Below are positions 26,827 through 35,742 of a DNA stretch of 64,000 bases, in pieces; the stretch's first letter is position 1; the number at the start of each line of letters is the position of its first letter. This stretch comes from Duncaniella muris. GTDB lineage: Bacteria; Bacteroidota; Bacteroidia; Bacteroidales; Muribaculaceae. The stretch is taken from NCBI RefSeq assembly GCF_003024805.1, contig NZ_PUEC01000010.1, positions 35,033 through 99,032 on the forward strand, read 5' to 3'. Below the pieces are notes generated by a model, which searched no databases, was not told the DNA's origin, and saw nothing but the letters and a program-made list of their open reading frames with translations. The translations under genes were made by a program, and so were the position numbers.

Positions 26827-27672
26827 ATGATCACCATTGACCATCTGACCTATTCCTATCGCCACGGATTCACAGCCATCAGCGATGCGACGGCATCAAT
26901 AGCACCGGGCATCCATCTGCTTCTCGGCGAGAACGGAGCCGGAAAAACGACACTCCTGCGGCTGATAGCCGGCCTGCTCTTCCCGTCGGCAGGAAGCGTA
27001 GAGGCTGACGGCTGCGACATGAGCCGGCGTTGTCCATCGACTCTGAAAAAAGTGTTCATGCTCCCTGACTCGATGGAGATTCCGGCCACCACGATCAGAG
27101 GATTCGCCGGAATGCACAGCCGCTTCTACCCTACCTTCTCTCAGGAGACATTCGAGGAAAACCTTCATGATTTCCGACTGACCGGCCATGAGAATTTCAA
27201 TCAGCTCTCACTCGGTCTGCGCCACAAGTCACTGCTTGCCTATGTGCTTGCGTTAGGGGTAGACGTGCTGCTCCTCGATGAACCGGCCAACGGTCTTGAC
27301 ATCGACTCAAAGAAGACACTGCGCAATATGCTTGCACGATGCACCGGCCCGGACCAAACCGTCATCGTCTCCACCCACACCGTCTCGGACCTTCGGGAAC
27401 TGTATGACGGACTGATCATGCTATCGCGCGGACGATTGCTTCTGGCACGTCCCACATGGGAGATAGCCGAGAAGATCTCCTGCGTGGCCACCCCTATCCC
27501 GCCGGCCGACGCACTGTTCACCGAGCAGGGGCCAGGAGTGTTTCTCTCCGTCACCGCCAACCGTGGCAACGAAGACAGCGATCTGAATTACGCGCTTCTC
27601 TACTCGGCCCTTATGTCAGGCGCACGCGATGCCATCCTGAATCAAATCAATTCACAAACATCTGAATCATAG
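26827..27672 (+). CDS. ABC transporter ATP-binding protein
   Basis: A 281-residue ATPase with Walker A GENGAGKTT (about 34-42), a divergent signature (NQLSLGLRHKS), Walker B LLLDEPANGLD and the STHTV switch histidine. Its C-terminal extension (about 210-281) has no recognised domain. The ATG at 26827 gives the normal N-terminus. The next gene, a membrane protein, begins 5 bases after its stop, and a GntR/YtrA regulator follows, which is the classical layout of YtrA-type ABC exporters. Substrate unknown. Confidence 0.9.
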   Translation: MITIDHLTYSYRHGFTAISDATASIAPGIHLLLGENGAGKTTLLRLIAGLLFPSAGSVEADGCDMSRRCPSTLKKVFMLPDSMEIPATTIRGFAGMHSRFYPTFSQETFEENLHDFRLTGHENFNQLSLGLRHKSLLAYVLALGVDVLLLDEPANGLDIDSKKTLRNMLARCTGPDQTVIVSTHTVSDLRELYDGLIMLSRGRLLLARPTWEIAEKISCVATPIPPADALFTEQGPGVFLSVTANRGNEDSDLNYALLYSALMSGARDAILNQINSQTSES

Positions 27673-27677
27673 CAGCA

Positions 27678-28475
27678 ATGGACACAATAGCCACTCTCAA
27701 CGACAAATTCTCATGGCGCCGCTGCCTGAGCATCGGCCTGCTGTATAAGAAATCCATAATCTATTACCTCTCCGGTTCGGCGGCAGTTTCGCTTCTGTGC
27801 GTCCTGCTGGTAGAACTCGTCAACCACTCCGGAGGCAATGTGATGGCCACATATTCGCTGACAAGCCTGCTCGTGGCAGCCGCCTTCTATTTCAGCCCTA
27901 TCATGTTTGCCCGGCGTGATGACACTATCATGACGCTCCTGCCGGTCAAGACATCTGAAAAACTTGTGTTCTATCTGCTCTTAGTGCTCGTGGTGACTCC
28001 CGCCGTGATCGAAAGCATCTGGTACGGACTAAACCTGATCTTCTCGATGATCAACAAGGACTGGGATCTGACAAAAGTTGTCTCTGCCTATCTTTCAGAC
28101 TCAGGTACTAACTTAGGCGACGAGAACGAATGCCAGCTAAAAATATCTCAGGTCATAGCCGGATGCATCCAGGCATTCGCCCTCATCATCACCGGTCTGT
28201 ATGTAGTGCTCCGCAGCACCCTCCACCGCGTTGTCAAATCAATGAGCAGCGTTTTAGGCATGATATTCTTTATCCTGATTATGGCCGGAGTGACCGGAGG
28301 CGTGATTGCCGTGGCCAAAATGAGCATCGATACCGATCCGACAGAACTTTCAGCCATAATAGTTGAAGAAATGATGCCTTATATGATAGTAATGTGGGGT
28401 GCCATGCTTATCTACGGACTTTTCATGACATACAGAATATACCGCCTGCTCGCCACACGTCAGGCCAAAAACTGA
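27678..28475 (+). CDS. ABC transporter membrane subunit
   Basis: A 265-residue protein with about six hydrophobic segments (for example SGSAAVSLLCVLLVELV, LVFYLLLVLVVTPAVI, MIFFILIMAGVTGGVIAV), read as an ABC-2-like permease. No family motif beyond that is recognised. It lies between the ATPase (5-base gap) and the GntR regulator (8-base gap), so it most likely forms the transporter pore. Expected in the inner membrane. Confidence 0.75.
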   Translation: MDTIATLNDKFSWRRCLSIGLLYKKSIIYYLSGSAAVSLLCVLLVELVNHSGGNVMATYSLTSLLVAAAFYFSPIMFARRDDTIMTLLPVKTSEKLVFYLLLVLVVTPAVIESIWYGLNLIFSMINKDWDLTKVVSAYLSDSGTNLGDENECQLKISQVIAGCIQAFALIITGLYVVLRSTLHRVVKSMSSVLGMIFFILIMAGVTGGVIAVAKMSIDTDPTELSAIIVEEMMPYMIVMWGAMLIYGLFMTYRIYRLLATRQAKN

Positions 28476-28483
28476 TATCTTTC

Positions 28484-28840
28484 ATGGATTTTACATCTGA
28501 CAAACCAATTTACCGACAGATCATAGACTTCAGCTTCGGCCAGATCCTGACAGGAGCCTGGACGGCCGGCGAACGGGTGCCGTCAGTCAGGGAACTTTCA
28601 GTGCAACTGTCAGTCAACAGCCACACAGTGCTGAAGGCTTATGAATATCTTCAGGCGGAAGGGATCATAGTCTCGCGCCGCGGCATGGGCTTCTATCTGA
28701 CCGCCGATGCACTGGAGCAAGTCAACCAGGCACGCCGCCGCGAGTTTTTTGACACGACTCTCACCGGCCTCTTCAGAGAGATGGAACTGCTCGGCATTTC
28801 CATTGACGAAGTGGTCAGCAAATACAACAGCCGTTCATAG
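28484..28840 (+). CDS. GntR-family transcriptional regulator, YtrA type
   Basis: A 118-residue regulator. An N-terminal winged helix-turn-helix (PIYRQIIDFSFGQILTGAWTAGERVPSVRELSVQLSVNSHTVLKAYEYLQAEGII) is followed by a short effector part (about 75-118), the size of the YtrA subfamily, which lacks a large ligand domain. It is the third gene of the ABC operon and probably represses that operon. The ATG at 28484 yields the family N-terminus. Confidence 0.9.
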   Translation: MDFTSDKPIYRQIIDFSFGQILTGAWTAGERVPSVRELSVQLSVNSHTVLKAYEYLQAEGIIVSRRGMGFYLTADALEQVNQARRREFFDTTLTGLFREMELLGISIDEVVSKYNSRS

Positions 28841-28876
28841 AGCCCCTCTGAAAAGCTCCCAGCCGAACAGACACAA

Positions 28877-28920
28877 GCCTGCCGGAAACCATTGAGAAAG
28901 TTTCCGGCAGGCTATATGTG
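28877..28920 (+). terminator. Terminator of the ABC/GntR operon
   Basis: A perfect 13-bp stem (28877-28889 with 28900-28912) with a 10-base loop, then a T-rich, non-uniform tail. Confidence 0.78.
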
Positions 28921-28993
28921 TGTGTTTGCGTTATTGGGTCTGCTTATTCAGACGGTCAGAGACAACGGCTGATATTCATTCGGCTGTGGCTGA

Positions 28994-30049
28994 TCAATAG
29001 TTCCACTGGCAGGCAACCATTCGGAGACTGTTGCAACCGATGGTGCGGAAGTCAATGATAGTATTGTAGCGGCAGTTGATGTAGGTAAGAGCCTGGTCGA
29101 ACGAAACATCAAGAGTGTTGAGCTGGTTGTTGTTGCAGATCAGACGCTGGAGGAAGGTCTGGTTTGCGAGATCCAGAGTGGTGAGGTCGTTGTAAGAACA
29201 GTCGACATACTGGAGGTTGGCGCAGTTTTCAACAGAGAGTGTGGTCAGATCATTGTATGAGCAGACGAGGTCGAGCAGAGCGCTGCAGTCACGGACTCCG
29301 AGAGAAGTCATGTTGTTGTCAGAGCAGATGAGAGTGGCAAGCGAAGGCAGCCCGGAGATGATCAGATTGGCGATTTCGTTGTCATCCACATTGAGGTTCT
29401 GAAGATTCTCCACACCTGTGAGCTGAAGGGTTGTAAGCTTGTTGTAACCGCAATAGAGGTTCTTGAGAGCTGTACAGCCTGACACATTCAGTGCTTCCAG
29501 ATGGCAACCCTGGCAGTTGAGGGTCTTGAGGTTGAAACTGTTGGCAAGGCTGAGTTCCACAAAGAGGTTGCTTGACACATTGAGATTCTGAAGAAGCGGA
29601 GTGTCAGAAAGGTCAATTTCAGTAAGACGGTTCTTGTAGACAGCTACCTGCACGAGATTCTTACAACCTGAGAAGTCAACCTGAGTGAGCTTGTTGCGGC
29701 TTGCGTTGAGATCAGACAGTGCCGGACAGTTGGCGACGCTGAGTGTTGTGAGTTCGTTACGTGAGACATCGACTTTGGCAAGAGCTTTGAAATTGGCGAG
29801 GTTGAGGGTGCCAGCCAATTTTTTGTCTTTCCATTCGATGGCGGTTACATGTCCGTTTTCGACTGTCACACCTTCAATCGAGGCGATGGCATTGATGTCG
29901 GAAACTTTAAGGGCCGATGCATTGGTTCCCTCTTTTGCGGGCTCAGAAAGAAAAGCCTTAAGCTGTTTAGCTTCATTCTTGTCAAGACTCTGAGCAAATG
30001 CAGCCACGCTACCCAGCATGATTGCAATGATTAATAACGCTTTTTTCAT
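28994..30049 (-). CDS. Exported leucine-rich-repeat protein
   Basis: A 351-residue protein with a signal peptide (MKKALLIIAIMLGSVAAFAQ) and a long run of about 21-residue repeats from residue 80 on, each with the pattern LxxLxVxxCxxLxxLxCxxNxLTxL (for example LTTLSVENCANLQYVDCSYN). This resembles the cysteine-bearing BspA-like LRRs of Bacteroidetes surface proteins. There is no C-terminal sorting domain, and the last repeat ends close to the C-terminus, so it may be soluble in the periplasm or surface-attached. A binding role is inferred only from the fold. Confidence 0.85.
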   Translation of the reverse strand: MKKALLIIAIMLGSVAAFAQSLDKNEAKQLKAFLSEPAKEGTNASALKVSDINAIASIEGVTVENGHVTAIEWKDKKLAGTLNLANFKALAKVDVSRNELTTLSVANCPALSDLNASRNKLTQVDFSGCKNLVQVAVYKNRLTEIDLSDTPLLQNLNVSSNLFVELSLANSFNLKTLNCQGCHLEALNVSGCTALKNLYCGYNKLTTLQLTGVENLQNLNVDDNEIANLIISGLPSLATLICSDNNMTSLGVRDCSALLDLVCSYNDLTTLSVENCANLQYVDCSYNDLTTLDLANQTFLQRLICNNNQLNTLDVSFDQALTYINCRYNTIIDFRTIGCNSLRMVACQWNY

Positions 30050-30212
30050 AAAACAATAGTTGGTTTTGTTAATTTTATCTATCTAACAAACCGTGTTTAT
30101 GAAAAGTTTTATGACCGTTAAAAATCGTTTCCTCAATAGGCTCAGAGGCCATATTTTTTTATAGCCTGTTCTCCAGAATATTCATTAACGCATGAAATCC
30201 AGTCATATCGCA

Positions 30213-31784
30213 TCAGAAGGGAGCTACGTCGTCGCCGGGCGCACCGAGGATGTCGGCCGAGCCGCCGCTGAACGGGCTTGCCGGCTGTCCGAAGCCTCCG
30301 CCGCCAAAATCATCATCGCCGGCATTGAGGCGCGACACTTTGGAGCCGCTTGTCATCTCCGGCTCGCTGTCCCAGTTCTCGAAACGGGCATAGCGCGACT
30401 TGAAGCGCATCTTCACATCGTCCACACGGCCGCTACGGTGCTTTGCCACGATGAATTCGGCCAGGCCGCGGATGTCATTGCCGGCGGCATCGACCCCTGA
30501 ACGCAGGTAATATTCCGGACGGTGGATGAAGCAGACAATGTCGGCATCCTGTTCGATCGCACCTGATTCACGAAGGTCGCTCAGCTGCGGACGTTTTCCA
30601 TCCTTGCTGTCGGCGCCACGCGATTCTACACTTCGGTTAAGCTGCGAGAGGGCCACGATGGGGATGTTGAGTTCCTTGGCAAGCTGTTTGAGCGAGCGCG
30701 AGATCATGGAGACCTCCTGCTCTCGCGAACCGAATTTCATGCCTGAGGCATTCATGAGCTGGAGGTAGTCGATGATTATGAACGAGACGTTGTGCTCTCT
30801 GACAAGTCGGCGCGCCTTGGTGCGCAGTTCGAATATCGAAAGCGAGGCCGTGTCGTCTATATATAAAGGTGCGCTGTAGAGGTTCTTGACTCTTGACATG
30901 AGCTGATCCCACTCCATCTGCGTCAGCTGACCGCTTTTGATCTTCTCGCCTTCAATCTCGCAGGTGTTCTGGATCAGACGGTTGACGAGCTGGAGGTTAG
31001 ACATTTCAAGCGAAAAGATGGCCACGGGGATATTATAGTTGACAGCCATGTTCTTGGCCATCGAGAGCACGAATGCGGTCTTGCCCATCGCAGGACGGGC
31101 CGCAATGATGATAAGGTCGCTTCGCTGCCAGCCTGAAGTCAGTTTGTCAAGTTCATGATAGCCCGTCTCAAGACCTGAAAGACCGGAGGCACGGTTGGCG
31201 GCCGTCTGGATCTGCTCGATGGCCGAGTTGATCACAGGATCGATCTGTGTGACGTCTTTCTTGACATTACGCTGCGAGATTTCAAAGAGCTTGCCTTCGG
31301 CTTCCTGGAGAAGGTCGTCCACATCGTAGCTCTCGTCAAAAGCCTGCGCCTCGATCTGCGATGCGAATTTAATAAGTTCGCGCGCGAGATATTTCTGAGC
31401 CACGATGCGGGCATGGAACTCTACGTGAGCTCCTGAAGCCACTCTCGAAGTCAGTTCGGAGATGCGCAGCGGACCGCCGGCAGCCTCCAGTTCGCCCATC
31501 AGACGCAGCTTTTCGGTGACGGTGAGCATGTCGATGCTCTGCTGCGCGGCACCGAGACTCTGAATGGCGGCATAGATCTTCTGATTTGACGGATCGTAGA
31601 ACGATTCTGGTTTCAGAATGTCACAGACAACCGTGTAGGCATCCTTTTCAAGCATAAGCGCGCCGAGCACCGCCTCTTCAAGATCGTTGTCGCGCGGAGG
31701 GATGCGGCCTCCGTGGTCAAAGACTGAGACATGTTGCGGTTTCGATGTTCTTCGCTGAGAGCCTGATGTGTTGTCCTGTGGCAT
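30213..31784 (-). CDS. dnaB: Replicative DNA helicase
   Basis: A 523-residue helicase of the DnaB type that unwinds the fork during replication. The N-terminal DnaB-N domain (PPRDNDLEEAVLGALMLEKDAY) precedes the RecA-like core with Walker A ARPAMGKTAFVLS (about 230-243), Walker B FIIIDYLQLM and the DLRESGAIEQDADIV motif. A low-complexity glycine-rich tail (about 480-523) ends in DDVAPF. No intein is seen. A TACCTTTG promoter lies on the minus strand at 31839-31832. Confidence 0.97.
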   Translation of the reverse strand: MPQDNTSGSQRRTSKPQHVSVFDHGGRIPPRDNDLEEAVLGALMLEKDAYTVVCDILKPESFYDPSNQKIYAAIQSLGAAQQSIDMLTVTEKLRLMGELEAAGGPLRISELTSRVASGAHVEFHARIVAQKYLARELIKFASQIEAQAFDESYDVDDLLQEAEGKLFEISQRNVKKDVTQIDPVINSAIEQIQTAANRASGLSGLETGYHELDKLTSGWQRSDLIIIAARPAMGKTAFVLSMAKNMAVNYNIPVAIFSLEMSNLQLVNRLIQNTCEIEGEKIKSGQLTQMEWDQLMSRVKNLYSAPLYIDDTASLSIFELRTKARRLVREHNVSFIIIDYLQLMNASGMKFGSREQEVSMISRSLKQLAKELNIPIVALSQLNRSVESRGADSKDGKRPQLSDLRESGAIEQDADIVCFIHRPEYYLRSGVDAAGNDIRGLAEFIVAKHRSGRVDDVKMRFKSRYARFENWDSEPEMTSGSKVSRLNAGDDDFGGGGFGQPASPFSGGSADILGAPGDDVAPF

Positions 31785-31831
31785 GGCTGTGATATAGTGA
31801 TGTTGTGGCTTTGTTAAGACGATTTTTCATA

Positions 31832-31839
31832 CAAAGGTA
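31832..31839 (-). promoter_or_regulatory. -7 element for dnaB
   Basis: TACCTTTG on the minus strand, 48 bases before the start codon. Confidence 0.6.
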
Positions 31840-31952
31840 CGAAAAAGTTTCATCTTTCCGCCACTCAGAGCTTGTTTAAAAACAATAGTTAAAATCTGAG
31901 CGAAAGTTTTGAGGTGGATATGGTTCTGATTACACATGTCAGAAAAAAGCGC

Positions 31953-31960
31953 TACCTTTG
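31953..31960 (+). promoter_or_regulatory. -7 element for ispE
   Basis: TACCTTTG, 47 bases before the ispE ATG. No clear TTTG -33 box. Confidence 0.6.
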
Positions 31961-32007
31961 CCTGAAATTTATACCGATTATTCTTTCACGAAGCACATTT
32001 CCTCCGT

Positions 32008-32829
32008 ATGATCTTGTTTCCCAATGCAAAAATCAATCTCGGCCTTGACATTCTGCGCCGTCGGCCTGACGGCTATCATGACATTGAGACCGTGATGATC
32101 CCTGTCCCCTGGTGCGATGTTCTTGAGATAGTTCCGGCCAAGGGAAGCGAAACCACTCTGACTGTCAGCGGACGCCGGGTGGATTGTCCGCCTGAAAAAA
32201 ATCTTGTGATGAAAGCCTACAGGGCTCTCGCCGAGACTGTGGAACTGCCGCCGGTCGACATTTTTCTGCGCAAGATCATACCCGACGGAGCCGGACTTGG
32301 AGGCGGATCGGCCGATGCGGCATTTACGCTCCGCGGGCTCAACGAGCTTTTCGCTCTCGGACTTTCCGACAGCCGGCTTGCTGAAATAGCCGCCGGACTC
32401 GGAGCCGACTGCCCCTTCTTCATCTATAACCGTCCGATGCTGTGCACCGGGATAGGTACGGAATTCACTCCGGCCGAAGTCAGCCTAAGCGGCCTCACCA
32501 TAGTCATTGTCAAACCTCCGACAAGTGTGCCGACAGCCGAAGCCTACCGCCACACCACTCCGTCCATACCACAGACACCCATAGCCGGGATCATCTCCCG
32601 CCCCATAAGCGAATGGCGCGGACGGCTTAAAAACGACTTCGAACCGTCGGTATTTCCCGCCTACCCTTCAGTCAGCGAGATCAAGGAAAAAATGGAAGGA
32701 CTCGGAGCCGTCTACACCTCCATGTCAGGTTCAGGCTCATCGGTCTACGGCCTCTTCGACAATGACATTTTGGCAGACTGTCTGACAGAGACTTTCGCCG
32801 GTTCGGCTGTGTTCAGTTCAAAACTCTGA
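32008..32829 (+). CDS. ispE: 4-(cytidine 5'-diphospho)-2-C-methyl-D-erythritol kinase
   Basis: A 273-residue GHMP kinase of the MEP isoprenoid pathway. It shows the N-terminal FPNAKINLGLDILRRRPDGYHDIETVM block with the substrate-binding Lys, the ATP loop PDGAGLGGGSADAAFTL (about 91-107) and the C-terminal MSGSGSSVYGLF motif. It fits with the dxs gene at 60-62 kb: the organism uses the MEP route. It appears to be a single-gene unit. Confidence 0.95.
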   Translation: MILFPNAKINLGLDILRRRPDGYHDIETVMIPVPWCDVLEIVPAKGSETTLTVSGRRVDCPPEKNLVMKAYRALAETVELPPVDIFLRKIIPDGAGLGGGSADAAFTLRGLNELFALGLSDSRLAEIAAGLGADCPFFIYNRPMLCTGIGTEFTPAEVSLSGLTIVIVKPPTSVPTAEAYRHTTPSIPQTPIAGIISRPISEWRGRLKNDFEPSVFPAYPSVSEIKEKMEGLGAVYTSMSGSGSSVYGLFDNDILADCLTETFAGSAVFSSKL

Positions 32830-33022
32830 TACCGCCGTCAGGCATCCGCTTTTTGTTGGACTATTGAACGTTATGCGCTCCGGTTTGTTGTAAAATCAGA
32901 AAGGGGCATGGCCAAAAGCACGTTTTGTCGGAAAAATATCTGCCTGACAGCCATTTTGGCAACCTTTTTGCATGATACAAGAGAATAATCCTACGATAAA
33001 TCAAAAAAACGACATAAATATT

Positions 33023-33649
33023 ATGAGCCACAAGCAAAATAACCATCAGGACAACGCCACTCCCCGCAAGGACGAGACTATGGACGGAAACGCAGCCGTT
33101 CTTGACGATGTCCAGGAAGCTTTTGACGAGCAGAATTCTGTCGAAGACGAAGAAAACGCCATCATCGACAAGCAGCTTTCCGATATCGATGCCCTGACAC
33201 AACAGCTGAAAGACGCCGAGGCCCAGGTGGAGAAAGAGAAGAAAGAATATCTCTTCCTCATGGCTGAGTTTGACAATTTCCGCAAACGCACGGGCAAGGA
33301 AAAATCAGATATCATCCGCAACGCATCAGAGAGCGTGCTCAAAGGACTGCTCCCAATCGTCGACGACTTCGAACGCGGACTTGAGGCAAGCGCGAAACTC
33401 GAAGATCCGTCTTCGATCCGCGAAGGCATGGAGCTGATCTATCAGAAACTCGTCAAATTCCTCGCTTCCAACGGCGTGAAACCCATTGAAAGCAACGGCC
33501 GGCCATTTGACGCCGAACTCCATGAGGCGATAGCTATGGTACCCGTGGCCGACGAATCGCAGAAAGGTATCGTAATCGACACTCCGACCAAAGGATATAC
33601 AATCAACGACAAAGTGCTCCGCCATGCCAAAGTGGCTGTGGGCCAGTAA
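33023..33649 (+). CDS. grpE: Nucleotide exchange factor GrpE
   Basis: A 208-residue co-chaperone that releases ADP from DnaK. A long N-terminal coiled coil (about 40-90, with QQLKDAEAQVEKEKKEYLFLMAEFDNFRKRT) leads into a beta domain with HEAIAMVPVADESQKGIVIDTPTKGYTIND. The start at 33023 (MSHKQNNHQ) is preferred; an in-frame ATG at 32972 would give 225 residues and cannot be excluded. dnaJ follows 15 bases after the stop; dnaK is not here. Confidence 0.93.
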   Translation: MSHKQNNHQDNATPRKDETMDGNAAVLDDVQEAFDEQNSVEDEENAIIDKQLSDIDALTQQLKDAEAQVEKEKKEYLFLMAEFDNFRKRTGKEKSDIIRNASESVLKGLLPIVDDFERGLEASAKLEDPSSIREGMELIYQKLVKFLASNGVKPIESNGRPFDAELHEAIAMVPVADESQKGIVIDTPTKGYTINDKVLRHAKVAVGQ

Positions 33650-33664
33650 GCAGCTTCTCCACTT

Positions 33665-34825
33665 ATGGCTAACAAAAGAGACTATTACGAAGTGCTCGGC
33701 GTTGACAAAAACGCTGACGAAAAGACCATAAAGAGCGCCTATCGCAAAAAGGCCATCCAGTATCACCCTGACAAGAATCCCGGCGACAAGGAAGCCGAGG
33801 AGAAGTTCAAGGAAGCTGCCGAGGCCTATGATGTGCTCTCCAATCCCGAAAAACGCGCCAAATATGACCAGTTCGGCCACAATATGGGTCCGCAGGGCTT
33901 CCCAGGCGGAGGAGGAGGTTTCCATGCCGGAGGATTCTCGATGGAAGACATCTTCTCGCAGTTCGGCGACATCTTCGGAGGAGGCTTCGGCAACATGGGT
34001 GGTTTCGAGACCGCCGGAGGCCGGGCCCGCCGCCAGCGCCGCGGTTCCGACCTGCGCATAAAGGTCAAGATGACTCTCGCCGAAATAGCGACCGGAGTCA
34101 CCAAGACGCTCAAGATTCCTACTCTTGTCAAAGACACCCACTGTGACGGCACCGGAGCCAAAGACGGCACCGCATTCTCCACATGTCCCACCTGCGGCGG
34201 TTCGGGCACCGTACTGCGCCAGCAGCAGACCCTGTTCGGCATCTCACAGTCAGCCGTAGAATGTCCGCAGTGTAAGGGTGAAGGCAAGATCATCAATGAA
34301 AAATGCAGTTTCTGCCACGGCGAAGGCGTGGTCCGCGAAGACCGCACTGTGACCTTCACCATTCCGGCAGGTGTGGCTGACGGACAGACTCTGACTGTCA
34401 AGGGCCAGGGCAACGCCGCCATCCACGGCGGAGTAAACGGCGACCTCCTTGTGGTCATCGAAGAAATCAAGAGCCCCGAACTCATCCGTGACGGCAACGA
34501 CGTCATCTATAACCTTATGCTCGACATCCCGACAGCCGCTCTCGGCGGATCAGTCGAAGTGCCGACCATCACTGGCCGTGCCCGCCTGAAAATTCCGGCC
34601 GGCACACAGCCGGGCAAGGTTCTGCGCCTGCGCGGAAAAGGACTCCCCTCGACCGACGGCTACGGAACAGGCGACGAGCTTATCAACGTCATGGTCTACA
34701 TCCCCGAAAACCTCACCGATGAAGAGAAGAAAGCCATCGAGTCGCTGCAGGGCAAACCCAACATGACTCCCAGCCAGTCGACCAAAGACCGCATCTTCAG
34801 CAAACTCCGCCACATATTCGAATAA
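33665..34825 (+). CDS. dnaJ: Chaperone DnaJ, one zinc ligand replaced
   Basis: A 386-residue class A J-protein. The J domain (1-70) has the HPD motif at residues 34-36; a Gly/Phe-rich region (about 75-125) follows, then the zinc domain and the two-part substrate-binding C-terminus ending with [19 protein letters not shown]. Of the four CxxCxGxG repeats, three are complete ([24 protein letters not shown]). The first reads DTHCDGTG: Asp157 stands where the first Cys is expected, leaving seven of eight zinc cysteines. Asp can bind zinc, so function may be kept. grpE lies 15 bases upstream and a terminator hairpin downstream. Confidence 0.93.
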   Translation: MANKRDYYEVLGVDKNADEKTIKSAYRKKAIQYHPDKNPGDKEAEEKFKEAAEAYDVLSNPEKRAKYDQFGHNMGPQGFPGGGGGFHAGGFSMEDIFSQFGDIFGGGFGNMGGFETAGGRARRQRRGSDLRIKVKMTLAEIATGVTKTLKIPTLVKDTHCDGTGAKDGTAFSTCPTCGGSGTVLRQQQTLFGISQSAVECPQCKGEGKIINEKCSFCHGEGVVREDRTVTFTIPAGVADGQTLTVKGQGNAAIHGGVNGDLLVVIEEIKSPELIRDGNDVIYNLMLDIPTAALGGSVEVPTITGRARLKIPAGTQPGKVLRLRGKGLPSTDGYGTGDELINVMVYIPENLTDEEKKAIESLQGKPNMTPSQSTKDRIFSKLRHIFE

Positions 34826-34847
34826 CAAACGCAGGGCTCTGCTATAT

Positions 34848-34899
34848 AAATTCCCCGTGCCGACAACAAATTTGCAATTCCGGCATGGGGAATTTTGCA
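34848..34899 (+). terminator. Terminator of grpE-dnaJ
   Basis: A 15-bp stem with one G-U pair (34848-34862 with 34881-34895) ends in AATTTTG. Confidence 0.78.
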
Positions 34900-34930
34900 T
34901 CCACACCCACGATATTTGAGATTGATTGAG

Positions 34931-34938
34931 TATCTTTG
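34931..34938 (+). promoter_or_regulatory. -7 element for mazG
   Basis: TATCTTTG, 21 bases before the mazG ATG. No TTTG box at the preferred spacing. Confidence 0.6.
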
Positions 34939-34959
34939 CAATCATAAAAACCAAATATC

Positions 34960-35742
34960 ATGTCACATACCCGCGAGGAAAAAATCGAGGCTCTGGGACG
35001 GGTGATCGACACGCTTGACATTCTGCGTGTGAAATGTCCCTGGGATGCCAAACAGACCAACGAATCACTGCGACCGAACACCATAGAGGAAGTCTATGAA
35101 CTTTGCGACGCTCTTATAAACGAAGACAACGCCAATATTCGCAAGGAGCTCGGCGATGTGCTTCTCCATGTGCTTTTCTATGCCAAAATCGGCGAGGAGA
35201 AAGGCGCCTTTGACATCGCAGACGTCTGCGATGCGCTCAACTCGAAACTGATCTACCGCCATCCGCACGTGTTTGGCGACACTTCCGTCAACTCTACCGA
35301 CGAGGTGCTCCAGAACTGGGAAGAACTCAAACTGAAAGAAAAAGGCGGCAACAAGACCGTGCTTTCCGGAGTCCCCGCCGCCCTTCCGGCAATGATAAAG
35401 GCAGACCGCATTCAGGAAAAAGCCGCCAACGTTGGTTTCGACTGGGAAAAACCGGCGCAGGTCTGGGAAAAGGTGCGCGAAGAACTTAGCGAATTCGAAG
35501 AGGCCGTAGGCTCGATGGATGCCGCTCACCGCGAAGAGGAGATGGGCGATCTGATCTTCAGCATCATCAACGCCGCCAGGCTCTACAAGATCAATCCCGA
35601 AAACGCGCTCGAAAAAACCAACAGGAAATTCATCAAACGCTTCAATTATCTTGAGAAAAAAGCGCATGAAGCCGGCAAGACTCTTAAGGAAATGACACTG
35701 GCAGAAATGGATGCGATCTGGGAGGAAGCCAAAAGTCTATGA
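34960..35742 (+). CDS. mazG: Nucleoside triphosphate pyrophosphohydrolase MazG
   Basis: A 260-residue all-alpha NTP pyrophosphohydrolase with two MazG-type domains. Domain 1 has KCPWDAKQTNESLRPNTIEEVYELCDAL (ExxE metal ligands) and KELGDVLLHVLFYAKI (ExxD); domain 2 has the ELSEFEEAV and REEEMGDLIFSIINAAR pair. It removes aberrant nucleotides and can lower stringent-response signals in other bacteria. Its stop overlaps the start of the PD-(D/E)XK gene (ATGA), so the two proteins are translationally coupled. Confidence 0.95.
   Translation: MSHTREEKIEALGRVIDTLDILRVKCPWDAKQTNESLRPNTIEEVYELCDALINEDNANIRKELGDVLLHVLFYAKIGEEKGAFDIADVCDALNSKLIYRHPHVFGDTSVNSTDEVLQNWEELKLKEKGGNKTVLSGVPAALPAMIKADRIQEKAANVGFDWEKPAQVWEKVREELSEFEEAVGSMDAAHREEEMGDLIFSIINAARLYKINPENALEKTNRKFIKRFNYLEKKAHEAGKTLKEMTLAEMDAIWEEAKSL

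Noticed and set aside
33326..34141. 271-residue open frame antisense to grpE and dnaJ
   Set aside because: It spans two conserved genes on the opposite strand and has low-complexity composition.
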